Shown: in pieces, positions 1 to 6,079 of the stretch
How positions within the stretch are numbered: position 1 is the stretch's first letter
Layout of the letters: every line of letters begins with the position of its first letter
Assembly (NCBI GenBank): GCA_945901835.1
Contig: CAMDMH010000096.1
Coordinates: forward strand, 1 to 8,824
DNA: 8,824 nt
DNA from: Devosia equisanguinis
Lineage (GTDB): Bacteria; Pseudomonadota; Alphaproteobacteria; Rhizobiales; Hyphomicrobiaceae
Direction of reading: 5' to 3'
Translations under genes and position numbers: made by a program
Notes under the pieces: generated by a model
What the model was told of the DNA's origin: nothing
The model's database searches: none
What the model saw: only the letters and a program-made list of their open reading frames with translations

Positions 1-1687
1 GCCTGGAGCACCTGGATCTGCGGCTCCGACTTTCCCTGCGAAGGAAATGACTCGGGACGATGCCTTGAAGGCGTCGCCGCGGGTGGCGATCGAGACCCCG
101 GCACTGCGCGGCAGCGTTTCGCTCCGTGGCGGCCGGGTCGATGATCTCAGACTCGTCAAGTATCACGACACGGTCGAGCGCTCGAGCCCGAACATCGTGC
201 TTTTCTCGCCCTCCGGTGGGCCCGACGCCTACTATGCCGAGAACGGCTGGGTGCCTGCCCCCGGCGTCGACCAGCGGATGCCCGACAAGGATACGATCTG
301 GACCGCCGAGACGAAGGGCGCGCTCACGCCGACCAGCCCCGTGATGCTGAGCTGGAACAACGGCCAGGGCCTCACCTTCCGTCGTTCTGTCAAGGTCGAC
401 GAGAACTACATGTTCACGCTCATCGACGACGTCGAGAACAAGTCCGGCAAAGATCTGACACTTTATCCGTTCGCGCTGATCTCCCGACACGGCACACCGA
501 AGATCGAAGGCTTCTACATCTCCCATGAGGGCCTCATCGGCGTCCTCGGCAACGAAGGCCTGAAAGAGATCGGCTATGCCGAGCTGACCGGCGAAATCGA
601 CAAGAACATCAAACGAAATCCGAATAGCGCGGCTGCCTTCCGGGAGTTCAAGAATACCACCGGAGGCTGGCTCGGCATCACCGACAAATACTGGGCTGCC
701 GCACTCATTCCCAAGCAGGACCAAGAGTACGATGCCCGTCTTTGGTCGCGCCGCGAACTCGAAAAGAACTTCTTCCAGGTCGACTACCGCCAGCCCGGCG
801 TAACGATTGCTTCGGGTGCCACCGGCTCTGCGGAAACGATGATGTTCGCCGGCGCAAAGGAAGTGCGCATCGTCGATGGCTACAAGAACGGCCTCGGCAT
901 CAAGCAGTTCGATTCGATCATCGACTGGGGCACGTTCTGGTACTTCACCAAGCCGCTCTATCTGCTGCTCGATTGGATCAACCGCATCGTCAAGAACTTC
1001 GGCGTCTCGATCCTGATCATCACCGTGCTCGTCAAGCTGCTGTTCTTCCCGCTCGCCAACAAATCGTATGAAGCGATGGCGAAGATGAAGAAGCTGCAGC
1101 CCGAGATGGAGAAGATCCGCGAGCGCTTCAAGGAAGACAAGGCGCGCCAGCAGCAGGAAACGATGGCGCTCTATCAGAAGGAAAAGATCAATCCTCTGGC
1201 CGGCTGCTTGCCGATGGTCGTTCAGATTCCCGTATTCTTCGCGCTCTACAAGGTGCTGTTCGTCCTGATCGACATGCGCCATGCGCCGTTCTTCGGATGG
1301 ATCAAGGATCTCTCGGCGCCCGATCCGACGTCGCTGTTCAACCTGTTCGGTCTCATTCCGATTCCGGCCATCGAGCAGTTGGCGCTGGGCCATACCATCG
1401 GCGCCTGGGCCATCATCATGGGCATCACGATGTGGCTGCAAATGCAGCTCAATCCCCAGCAGCCCGACCCGATGCAGCAGGCGATCTTCAACTGGATGCC
1501 CGTGATGTTCACGGTGATGCTCGGCGGCTTCGCATCCGGCCTCGTGATCTACTGGGCCTGGAGCAACATCCTGTCGATCGGCCAGCAGTACCTGATCATG
1601 AAGAAGAACAACGTCGATATCCCGTTGATGGACAATATCCGTAAGACCTTCAAACCGCTGATGGAACTCGTGCTGCGGAAGAAATGA
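1..1687 (+). CDS. yidC: Membrane protein insertase YidC (5'-truncated by window edge)
   Basis: YidC inserts and folds inner-membrane proteins, alone or with SecYEG. The frame is open from base 2, so the ATG at 47 is internal; 561 residues are visible and the N-terminal signal-anchor helix lies outside the window. The first part (to about base 900) is the periplasmic beta-rich domain, with phrases such as SPSGGPDAYYAENGWV and FYISHEGLIGVLG. The conserved core follows: a hydrophobic segment near 935-980, NFGVSILIITVLVKLLFFPL (about 997-1056) with a Lys where E. coli has its groove Arg, the cytoplasmic helical hairpin with MKKLQPEMEKIRERF and NPLAGCLPMVVQIPVFFALY, then two or more further membrane segments ending near 1600. 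The C-terminus is basic (LVLRKK). The stop overlaps an ATG in the engB frame, but engB more likely starts at 1747. Identification is near certain; only the 5' end is missing. Confidence 0.97.
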   Translation, partial: PGAPGSAAPTFPAKEMTRDDALKASPRVAIETPALRGSVSLRGGRVDDLRLVKYHDTVERSSPNIVLFSPSGGPDAYYAENGWVPAPGVDQRMPDKDTIWTAETKGALTPTSPVMLSWNNGQGLTFRRSVKVDENYMFTLIDDVENKSGKDLTLYPFALISRHGTPKIEGFYISHEGLIGVLGNEGLKEIGYAELTGEIDKNIKRNPNSAAAFREFKNTTGGWLGITDKYWAAALIPKQDQEYDARLWSRRELEKNFFQVDYRQPGVTIASGATGSAETMMFAGAKEVRIVDGYKNGLGIKQFDSIIDWGTFWYFTKPLYLLLDWINRIVKNFGVSILIITVLVKLLFFPLANKSYEAMAKMKKLQPEMEKIRERFKEDKARQQQETMALYQKEKINPLAGCLPMVVQIPVFFALYKVLFVLIDMRHAPFFGWIKDLSAPDPTSLFNLFGLIPIPAIEQLALGHTIGAWAIIMGITMWLQMQLNPQQPDPMQQAIFNWMPVMFTVMLGGFASGLVIYWAWSNILSIGQQYLIMKKNNVDIPLMDNIRKTFKPLMELVLRKK

Positions 1688-1696
1688 CCGCGCCGC

Positions 1697-1723
1697 GCGG
1701 AGGCCTTTGGCCTCTGCCTCCGC
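1697..1723 (+). other. Hairpin-forming inverted repeat in the yidC-engB spacer
   Basis: GCGGAGGC (1697-1704) is the exact reverse complement of GCCTCCGC (1716-1723), with an 11-nt loop. An alternative, overlapping hairpin pairs GAGGCC (1700-1705) with GGCCTC (1709-1714) around a TTT loop, so two folds compete for the same bases. It lies just downstream of the yidC stop and just upstream of the probable engB Shine-Dalgarno (AAAGGA, 1727-1732). There is no U-tract, so a classical intrinsic terminator is unlikely. It may instead tune engB translation or stabilise the processed message; that role is inference. Confidence 0.5.
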
Positions 1724-1746
1724 TACAAAGGATTGGGACTGTATCC

Positions 1747-2397
1747 GTGAGCACCGATCCTGAATTTACGCCGGAGCAGATGGCGGCAGGCGAGCTGATG
1801 TTTGCCCGTCCCTGGCAATTCGTCATGGGCACGCCGACGCTGGTGTCGCTGCCGCCTGCCGATCGGCCGGAGATTGCTTTCGCCGGCCGCTCCAACGTCG
1901 GCAAGTCGAGCCTCATCAACGCGCTCGTGCGCCAGCATGGCTTGGCGCGGACTTCGAACACGCCGGGCCGTACGCAGGAGCTGAACTTCTTCGCGGTCGA
2001 CGACGTCGCCGCCTACCTCGTCGATATGCCCGGCTACGGCTACGCCAAGGCCCCCAGGGACAAGGTCGACGCCTGGACGGCGCTCGTCCGCGACTATCTC
2101 CGCGGCCGCCGTGGCTTGAAGCGGGTCCTGTTGTTGATCGACGGGCGCCACGGCGTGAAAACCGCCGACGAGCCGGTGATGGACCTGCTCGACGAAGCCG
2201 CCGTTTCCTATCAGCTCGTGTTGACCAAGGTCGACAAGGTCCCCTTGCCGGCCCAGGCGGCCGTGCTTGAGAAGGTGGCAGCCGTTGCGCGCAAGCACCC
2301 GGCAGCCCACCCCGTGTTGCGTATGACGTCGTCCGAGACGGGGCAGGGCATGTCTGAGCTACGCGCCGAGATTTCGGTGATCTTGTCGACGCAATAG
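1747..2397 (+). CDS. engB: Ribosome biogenesis GTP-binding protein EngB/YsxC/YihA
   Basis: TRAFAC-class GTPase needed for late assembly of the large ribosomal subunit. Numbering from GTG 1747 gives 216 residues, the usual family size. All G motifs are visible: G1 GRSNVGKSS (47-55), the NTPGRTQ switch region with the G2 threonine (71-77), G3 DMPGYGYA (93-100), G4 TKVD (159-162) and G5 TSSETG (193-198). I prefer GTG 1747 over the in-frame ATG at 1684, which overlaps the yidC stop. The extra 21 residues look unlike the family, and that stretch holds a hairpin and an AAAGGA sequence at 1727-1732. The AAAGGA is 14 nt from the GTG, longer than ideal, so the start is not certain. The gene follows yidC, as commonly seen in alphaproteobacteria, and is probably co-transcribed with it. 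It converges on the minus-strand Clp_N gene with 3 bp between the stop codons. Confidence 0.95.
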   Translation: MSTDPEFTPEQMAAGELMFARPWQFVMGTPTLVSLPPADRPEIAFAGRSNVGKSSLINALVRQHGLARTSNTPGRTQELNFFAVDDVAAYLVDMPGYGYAKAPRDKVDAWTALVRDYLRGRRGLKRVLLLIDGRHGVKTADEPVMDLLDEAAVSYQLVLTKVDKVPLPAQAAVLEKVAAVARKHPAAHPVLRMTSSETGQGMSELRAEISVILSTQ

Positions 2398-2400
2398 GCG

Positions 2401-4035
2401 CTACTGGAATACCCGTCCCAGCAAGCCGGCCAATCCAACGGATGCCAGCAGCGTCAGAACGCCACCGATGAATGCCGCCAAGCTCCACGTCACTATGGTC
2501 CTAGCGGCCGCGCGGGCATTGCCCGAGACACGGACTGTCGCCTGCTGCTCCGGCAGGGTCGTATCGACGATCATCCCGTCGGCGGCCACGGTACGCATCG
2601 TGATCGACAACTGTAATGGCAGGCGCCCGCGGCTGCGCGGCGTCACCACCCACCGCCAGCGAACCTCCTCGTCCTCGCGCTGGGCGGACCTGGAATCGAA
2701 CCACTGCGTTTCGGGTGATGCGTTCTCGACCGAAAAGCCTCCGGCCGGCGCGCGCAGACGAACCGCGAGCGCGCGTGTGAGGATCTGCCCGCGTCCCTGC
2801 GTCGACAAGCCGTTGGAGGCCGCCGAAGTCGCGAAAACTGCCGACCGGGGAATCCGGATTTCGATGGTCGTAGCAGCCAGGTGAGGGATCTTGGCCGGAA
2901 TGGCGTCGATCAGATCCGCTGGCTCGATCGGCGGCCGGCTGGGCTGAACGCTGGGCGGCTGAGAGGTGGCCTCTACCGCATCGGCAGATGCTCCGTCCGA
3001 CCACGGCGCCGACGACGCCGGCGCGATCCCCGGGGCAAGGCCGATCCGGCGCACAGGCGCCTCGGCGACAGGCGGCACCGGCGGCGGCATCCGGACGGGA
3101 CGTGTACCAGGTGAACCCGCTTGCGGGAGCGGCGTTGGCGCCCAATCCGACCCGGCAGAAACGGACGGCGGCGCGATCTGCGGCGCCCGCTGCTGAGCGC
3201 CGAGTTGGTCGGGCGAGAACGCCACCGCGGCATTGCCATCGGACATCCGCGGGTGAATAGACCCGTGCGATCCCCCGACTGAAGACGGCGGCGGCGGCGT
3301 CTGTCCGCTTCGGATCGCCGCAATCCGACGGCGCGCGGTCGTGACGGGGTCCTCGTCGAACGAATATGCTCCGCCATTCGCAGGCTGTGCCAGCATCGGT
3401 GCAGGGCCGGGCGGGGGTGCTGCACCGGGCTGTGGGAGGGGATGAGCCGCGGGCGGCTCTGCCTCGGTATTACTTTCGACGATGGCAGGTGCCGAGAGCT
3501 GGATCTCCGATACCGTGGCGGGCCGAGTGTCCCCCACGGATGCCGGCAGCGGTGGCGGCGCCTCTGCCGGCGCCGGGCGCTGAGCCGCATTCGATCGCTT
3601 GAGGGCAGCCACGGTATCCTGGAACTTCAGTCCAGCAGCGAGCAGGAGCTTGGCCGCTTCGCTTTTGCCCTCTCCGATCACCGCAGCGAGCACGATCGCG
3701 CCGTTTATCTCGTTGCGCCGGCTCTGCCGGGCAGCCGTCACCGCATATTCGAGGATCGTGCGCAGTGGGGGTGCGGCTTCTGGCATTTCGCCGGAGCCCG
3801 CGGGTTGTTGCTGGACGTACTCCGCGATCGAAGCATTGAGTTTCAGGAGATCGATGTTGCAAGAAAGCAATACCGACGAAGCGTCCGGATCCTCGACCAG
3901 CGCGAGCAGCAGATGCTCGAGCGTGACGGTGGCATGGTTTTGTGCCCGCGCGAGGTCGTGCGCGCGGCTGAGCGTTGAGCCCAGAGCACGGGATTTCGGC
4001 ACCCAGGTAAGCGCATCCGCGAACGGCTGCGTCAT
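2401..4035 (-). CDS. Clp N-terminal-domain protein without ATPase, proline-rich, tail-anchored
   Basis: Protein of 544 residues on the minus strand. Residues about 15-147 form a Clp_N (Clp repeat) domain: TLEHLLLALVEDPD (38-51) is the hallmark of the first helical repeat and IVLAAVIGEGKSEAAKLL (114-131) marks the second. In ClpA/ClpB/ClpC this domain binds substrates and adaptors. No Walker A/B or AAA+ module follows, so this is not an unfoldase. Residues about 150-370 are a Pro/Ala-rich, probably disordered linker with one charged island, SFDEDPVTTARRRIAAIRSG (225-244). Residues about 373-507 look beta-rich (ETQWFDSRS 442-450, VRWRWVVTPRSRG 458-470). Residues 512-540 are a hydrophobic segment ending four residues from the C-terminus, suggesting a tail-anchored protein with its bulk in the cytoplasm. 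Start: ATG at 4035 has GAGGGA (plus-strand 4043-4048) 7 nt upstream; the open frame continues to 4212 but that part reads as non-coding. Substrate and role are unknown. Confidence 0.85.
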   Translation of the reverse strand: MTQPFADALTWVPKSRALGSTLSRAHDLARAQNHATVTLEHLLLALVEDPDASSVLLSCNIDLLKLNASIAEYVQQQPAGSGEMPEAAPPLRTILEYAVTAARQSRRNEINGAIVLAAVIGEGKSEAAKLLLAAGLKFQDTVAALKRSNAAQRPAPAEAPPPLPASVGDTRPATVSEIQLSAPAIVESNTEAEPPAAHPLPQPGAAPPPGPAPMLAQPANGGAYSFDEDPVTTARRRIAAIRSGQTPPPPSSVGGSHGSIHPRMSDGNAAVAFSPDQLGAQQRAPQIAPPSVSAGSDWAPTPLPQAGSPGTRPVRMPPPVPPVAEAPVRRIGLAPGIAPASSAPWSDGASADAVEATSQPPSVQPSRPPIEPADLIDAIPAKIPHLAATTIEIRIPRSAVFATSAASNGLSTQGRGQILTRALAVRLRAPAGGFSVENASPETQWFDSRSAQREDEEVRWRWVVTPRSRGRLPLQLSITMRTVAADGMIVDTTLPEQQATVRVSGNARAAARTIVTWSLAAFIGGVLTLLASVGLAGLLGRVFQ

Positions 4036-4042
4036 CGCCTCG

Positions 4043-4048
4043 TCCCTC
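4043..4048 (-). promoter_or_regulatory. Shine-Dalgarno that fixes the Clp_N gene start
   Basis: On the minus strand the sequence reads GAGGGA, 7 nt before the ATG at 4035-4033. This favours the 544-residue product over the 603-residue open frame starting at 4212, whose extra 59 residues do not resemble a Clp_N domain and cross operator-like palindromes. Confidence 0.6.
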
Positions 4049-4159
4049 GAATCGAGTAGCTCGATATCACGATTGCACGCTCTCCCTGCCGGGGAGGTCC
4101 GAACCCTGCTGAACCGACCTTGTACTAACTGATCCGAACGCGAAAAGCAGCCTTCGGAT

Positions 4160-4178
4160 CGAGACATGACATGTCTCG
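4160..4178. promoter_or_regulatory. Perfect 19-bp palindrome, operator candidate
   Basis: CGAGACATG (4160-4168), a single central A (4169) and CATGTCTCG (4170-4178) form a perfect inverted repeat with 9-bp arms. It lies in the 273-bp divergent region between the Clp_N gene (start 4035) and argB (start 4309). Arm length, symmetry and one-base centre suit a dimeric transcription factor site better than an RNA hairpin. The core CATGACATG recurs as its reverse complement 49 bp away (4214-4222). The regulator is unknown. Confidence 0.55.
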
Positions 4179-4210
4179 CCGGGGACAAGGCGCGCCACCC
4201 CCGGAGCATC

Positions 4211-4238
4211 ATTCATGTCATGTGAATCGAGCATGAAT
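4211..4238. promoter_or_regulatory. Second CATGWCATG element with inverted ATTCATG/CATGAAT arms
   Basis: CATGTCATG (4214-4222) is the exact reverse complement of the core of the palindrome centred at 4169; the centres are 49 bp apart. Overlapping it, ATTCATG (4211-4217) and CATGAAT (4232-4238) form a perfect 7-bp inverted repeat with a 14-nt gap, and ATTCA/TGAAT (4211-4215/4223-4227) form a closer one. It sits just upstream of the proposed argB -35 box (4249), a position suited to a regulator of argB, of the divergent gene, or of both. Confidence 0.45.
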
Positions 4239-4248
4239 GGGAAATACA

Positions 4249-4276
4249 TTGTGAGTCGGCCCCCGCCCGCTATAAA
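4249..4276 (+). promoter_or_regulatory. Candidate sigma70 promoter of argB
   Basis: TTGTGA (4249-4254), a 16-nt spacer and TATAAA (4271-4276) match the sigma70 consensus at 4 of 6 and 5 of 6 positions. Transcription would begin near 4283, leaving a short leader that contains only the Shine-Dalgarno. It is the only AT-rich stretch of this kind near argB, and argB needs its own promoter here because the upstream gene points the other way. This is a visual match, not an experimentally supported promoter. Confidence 0.45.
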
Positions 4277-4290
4277 CAGGGGCGCAGGAA

Positions 4291-4297
4291 CGGAGGA
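4291..4297 (+). promoter_or_regulatory. Strong Shine-Dalgarno of argB
   Basis: CGGAGGA lies 11 nt upstream of the ATG at 4309 and contains GGAGGA, a near-perfect anti-SD match. It supports the ATG at 4309, which gives ArgB an N-terminal tail of about 20 residues, over a shorter product. Confidence 0.65.
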
Positions 4298-4308
4298 CCA
4301 AATCCAAG

Positions 4309-5265
4309 ATGAGCGCGAATCAAGCATCTGGCAAGGCCGAGAATTCTGCTTCGAGCAATGGTAGCGGCAACATATCCGCACATGACCAGGCGCGGATTCT
4401 GGCAGAGGCCCTGCCCCATCTGATCCGATATGACGAGGAAACCGTCGTCATCAAATTCGGCGGCAACGCGATGGGCGACGAGGCATTGGCCGACGCCTTC
4501 GCCCAGGACATCGTCTATCTCAAGCTGTCCGGCATCAACCCCGTGGTGGTGCACGGCGGCGGCCCGCAGATCGGCCAGATGCTGAAGAAGCTGCAGATCA
4601 AGTCCGAGTTCGTGCAGGGCCTTCGCGTCACCGACAAGCCGACCGTCGAGATCGTCGAGATGGTGCTCGCCGGCGCGATCAACAAGGAGATCGTCTCCGC
4701 CATCAATCGCCAGGGCGGCAAGGCGGTCGGCATTTCGGGCAAGGACGCCAACCTGATGCGGGCGAAGCGCATCACGCACCTGCCCGATCCGGAATCGAAT
4801 CTGATGAAGGCCGTCGATATCGGCTACGTCGGCGATCCCGAGGAAGTGAACCCCTACATCGTCGAGATGCTGTCGAAGTCCGACTTGATCCCGGTGATTG
4901 CGCCGATCGCCCATGATCGCGATGGTCAGACATTGAACGTCAACGCCGATACGTTCGCGAGCGCGTTGGCAGCCAAGCTGAAGGCGAAGCGGCTTCTGCT
5001 GTTGACGGACGTCGCCGGAGTTCTCGACAAGGACAAGAAGCTCATCTCGCATCTGACAGTGCCCGAAGCGCGCCGCCTGATCCGCGAAGGCATCATCACC
5101 GGCGGCATGATTCCGAAGATCGAAGGCTGCATCGAAGTCGTGGAGGCCGGCGTCGAAGGCGTGGCGATCATCGACGGCCGCGTGCCGCATTGCGTCCTGC
5201 TCGAGCTGTTCACACCGCATGGGGTCGGCACGCTCGTGGACCGCGCAACGGAGTCCCAGCGGTAG
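4309..5265 (+). CDS. argB: Acetylglutamate kinase
   Basis: Phosphorylates N-acetyl-L-glutamate with ATP, the second step of arginine biosynthesis, in the cytoplasm. It belongs to the amino acid kinase family. Visible motifs in the 318-residue product are IKFGGNAM (48-55) with the ATP-phosphate Lys49, VVHGGGPQI (80-88), the late VNADTFASALAAKLKAKRLL stretch leading into LLTDVAGVLD, and GGMIPKIEGC. Residues 25-41 (HDQARILAEALPHLIRY) match the N-terminal helix of the hexameric, arginine-inhibited type, so feedback inhibition by arginine is likely (family inference). The first 20 or so residues are Ser/Asn/Ala-rich and form an extra tail. It heads a five-gene plus-strand run, with its own candidate promoter and a strong Shine-Dalgarno; only 4 nt separate its stop from the next start. 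Confidence 0.97.
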   Translation: MSANQASGKAENSASSNGSGNISAHDQARILAEALPHLIRYDEETVVIKFGGNAMGDEALADAFAQDIVYLKLSGINPVVVHGGGPQIGQMLKKLQIKSEFVQGLRVTDKPTVEIVEMVLAGAINKEIVSAINRQGGKAVGISGKDANLMRAKRITHLPDPESNLMKAVDIGYVGDPEEVNPYIVEMLSKSDLIPVIAPIAHDRDGQTLNVNADTFASALAAKLKAKRLLLLTDVAGVLDKDKKLISHLTVPEARRLIREGIITGGMIPKIEGCIEVVEAGVEGVAIIDGRVPHCVLLELFTPHGVGTLVDRATESQR

Positions 5266-5269
5266 CCGT

Positions 5270-6079
5270 ATGAGCAAGACCGGAAAGCGCCCCACCCCAC
5301 TCTCGAGTGCGACGGCATCGATTGTCACTCAGGTGCGGTCGCAACGCGGTTTCGACCGCACGGCAGTGTGGATCTTCGATCTCGACAACACGCTCTATCC
5401 GCCGGAATGCCGGCTGTTCCTGCAGATCGACCAGCGCATGGGCGAGTTCATCCAGCGCCTTCTCGGCGTCTCGTTCGAGCAGGCCCAGCACCTGCGCAAG
5501 ACCTACTACCGCCAGTTCGGCACCACCCTGTCAGGCCTCATGAAGGTGCACCGCGTCTCGCCTGGGCCGTTCCTCGACTACGTCCACGACATCGACCTCA
5601 CAGCCATCGCTCCCGACGCGCGCCTCCGAACCTCGATCGAGCGCCTGGAAGGCCGCCGCCTGATCTTCACCAACGGCTCGCGCAGGCATGCCGAACGTGT
5701 GGCCGAACGGGTCGGCATCCTCGATCTTTTCGAGGACATCTGCAGCATCGAGACCTGCGACTACACACCCAAGCCGACCGCGGCCGCGTTCGACCGCATG
5801 ATCGCGCGCCATGGCGTCTCTGCGGCTCACTCGGCGATGTTCGAAGACATGCCGCTGAACCTCGAAGTCCCTCACGCGCTGGGCATGACGACGGTACTCG
5901 TGCACGACGAGGCGGGCGATAATCCCTGGCGGGTCGGGCACGCGGTCGCCAAGTCGGCGGCGCCGGACTATATCCATCACATGACGACCGATCTCGCCGC
6001 GTTTCTCGATGAATTGCCAGCGCCATCGACAGGAGCAACGCCGCGCGGCGACCAAGGAGCAGACGATGGGCCGCGTTGA
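5270..6079 (+). CDS. HAD-family pyrimidine 5'-nucleotidase
   Basis: A 269-residue haloacid dehalogenase-superfamily phosphatase of the pyrimidine 5'-nucleotidase type (resembling yeast Sdt1 and TIGR01993 members), expected to dephosphorylate pyrimidine or related nucleoside monophosphates in the cytoplasm. Motif I is WIFDLDNTLYP with Asp37 (nucleophile) and Asp39; motif II is IFTNGS with Thr134; the motif III lysine is Lys168 in YTPKP; motif IV is MFEDMPLNL with Glu192-Asp193. Residues about 44-125 form the helical cap. Start chosen at ATG 5270, 4 nt after argB; an in-frame ATG at 5219 lies inside argB. No good Shine-Dalgarno is near 5270, which suggests translational coupling to argB. argB followed by this gene is, as I recall, conserved in Rhizobiales. 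Its 3' end overlaps the M50 gene by 14 bp. The exact substrate is inferred from the family. Confidence 0.92.
   Translation: MSKTGKRPTPLSSATASIVTQVRSQRGFDRTAVWIFDLDNTLYPPECRLFLQIDQRMGEFIQRLLGVSFEQAQHLRKTYYRQFGTTLSGLMKVHRVSPGPFLDYVHDIDLTAIAPDARLRTSIERLEGRRLIFTNGSRRHAERVAERVGILDLFEDICSIETCDYTPKPTAAAFDRMIARHGVSAAHSAMFEDMPLNLEVPHALGMTTVLVHDEAGDNPWRVGHAVAKSAAPDYIHHMTTDLAAFLDELPAPSTGATPRGDQGADDGPR
6054..6059 (+). promoter_or_regulatory. Shine-Dalgarno deciding the M50 protease start
   Basis: AAGGAG lies 6 nt upstream of the ATG at 6066, inside the end of the 5'-nucleotidase gene. It favours 6066 over the upstream in-frame ATG at 6009, which would add a polar 19-residue leader unlike the family. Confidence 0.65.

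Noticed and set aside
1723..2310. 195-codon minus-strand open frame opposite engB
   Set aside because: Shadow of engB; the plus-strand frame carries all five G motifs.
2391..2410. A bidirectional terminator at the engB/Clp_N convergent junction
   Set aside because: Only 3 bp separate the stop codons and no stable stem or T-run is visible there.
4082..4096. Short hairpin CTCCC/GGGAG in the leader region of the Clp_N gene
   Set aside because: A 5-bp stem with a 5-nt loop is expected by chance in GC-rich DNA and has no associated T-run or other signal.
4036..4212. The 59-codon upstream extension of the Clp_N gene to an ATG at 4212
   Set aside because: The added residues are Arg/Ser-rich without family resemblance, cross the palindromic operator candidate, and a proper Shine-Dalgarno precedes the ATG at 4035.
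4270..5328. 352-codon minus-strand open frame opposite argB
   Set aside because: Its His/Asp/Arg-rich, repeat-like composition is the usual antisense shadow of a high-GC gene, and argB on the plus strand is unmistakable.
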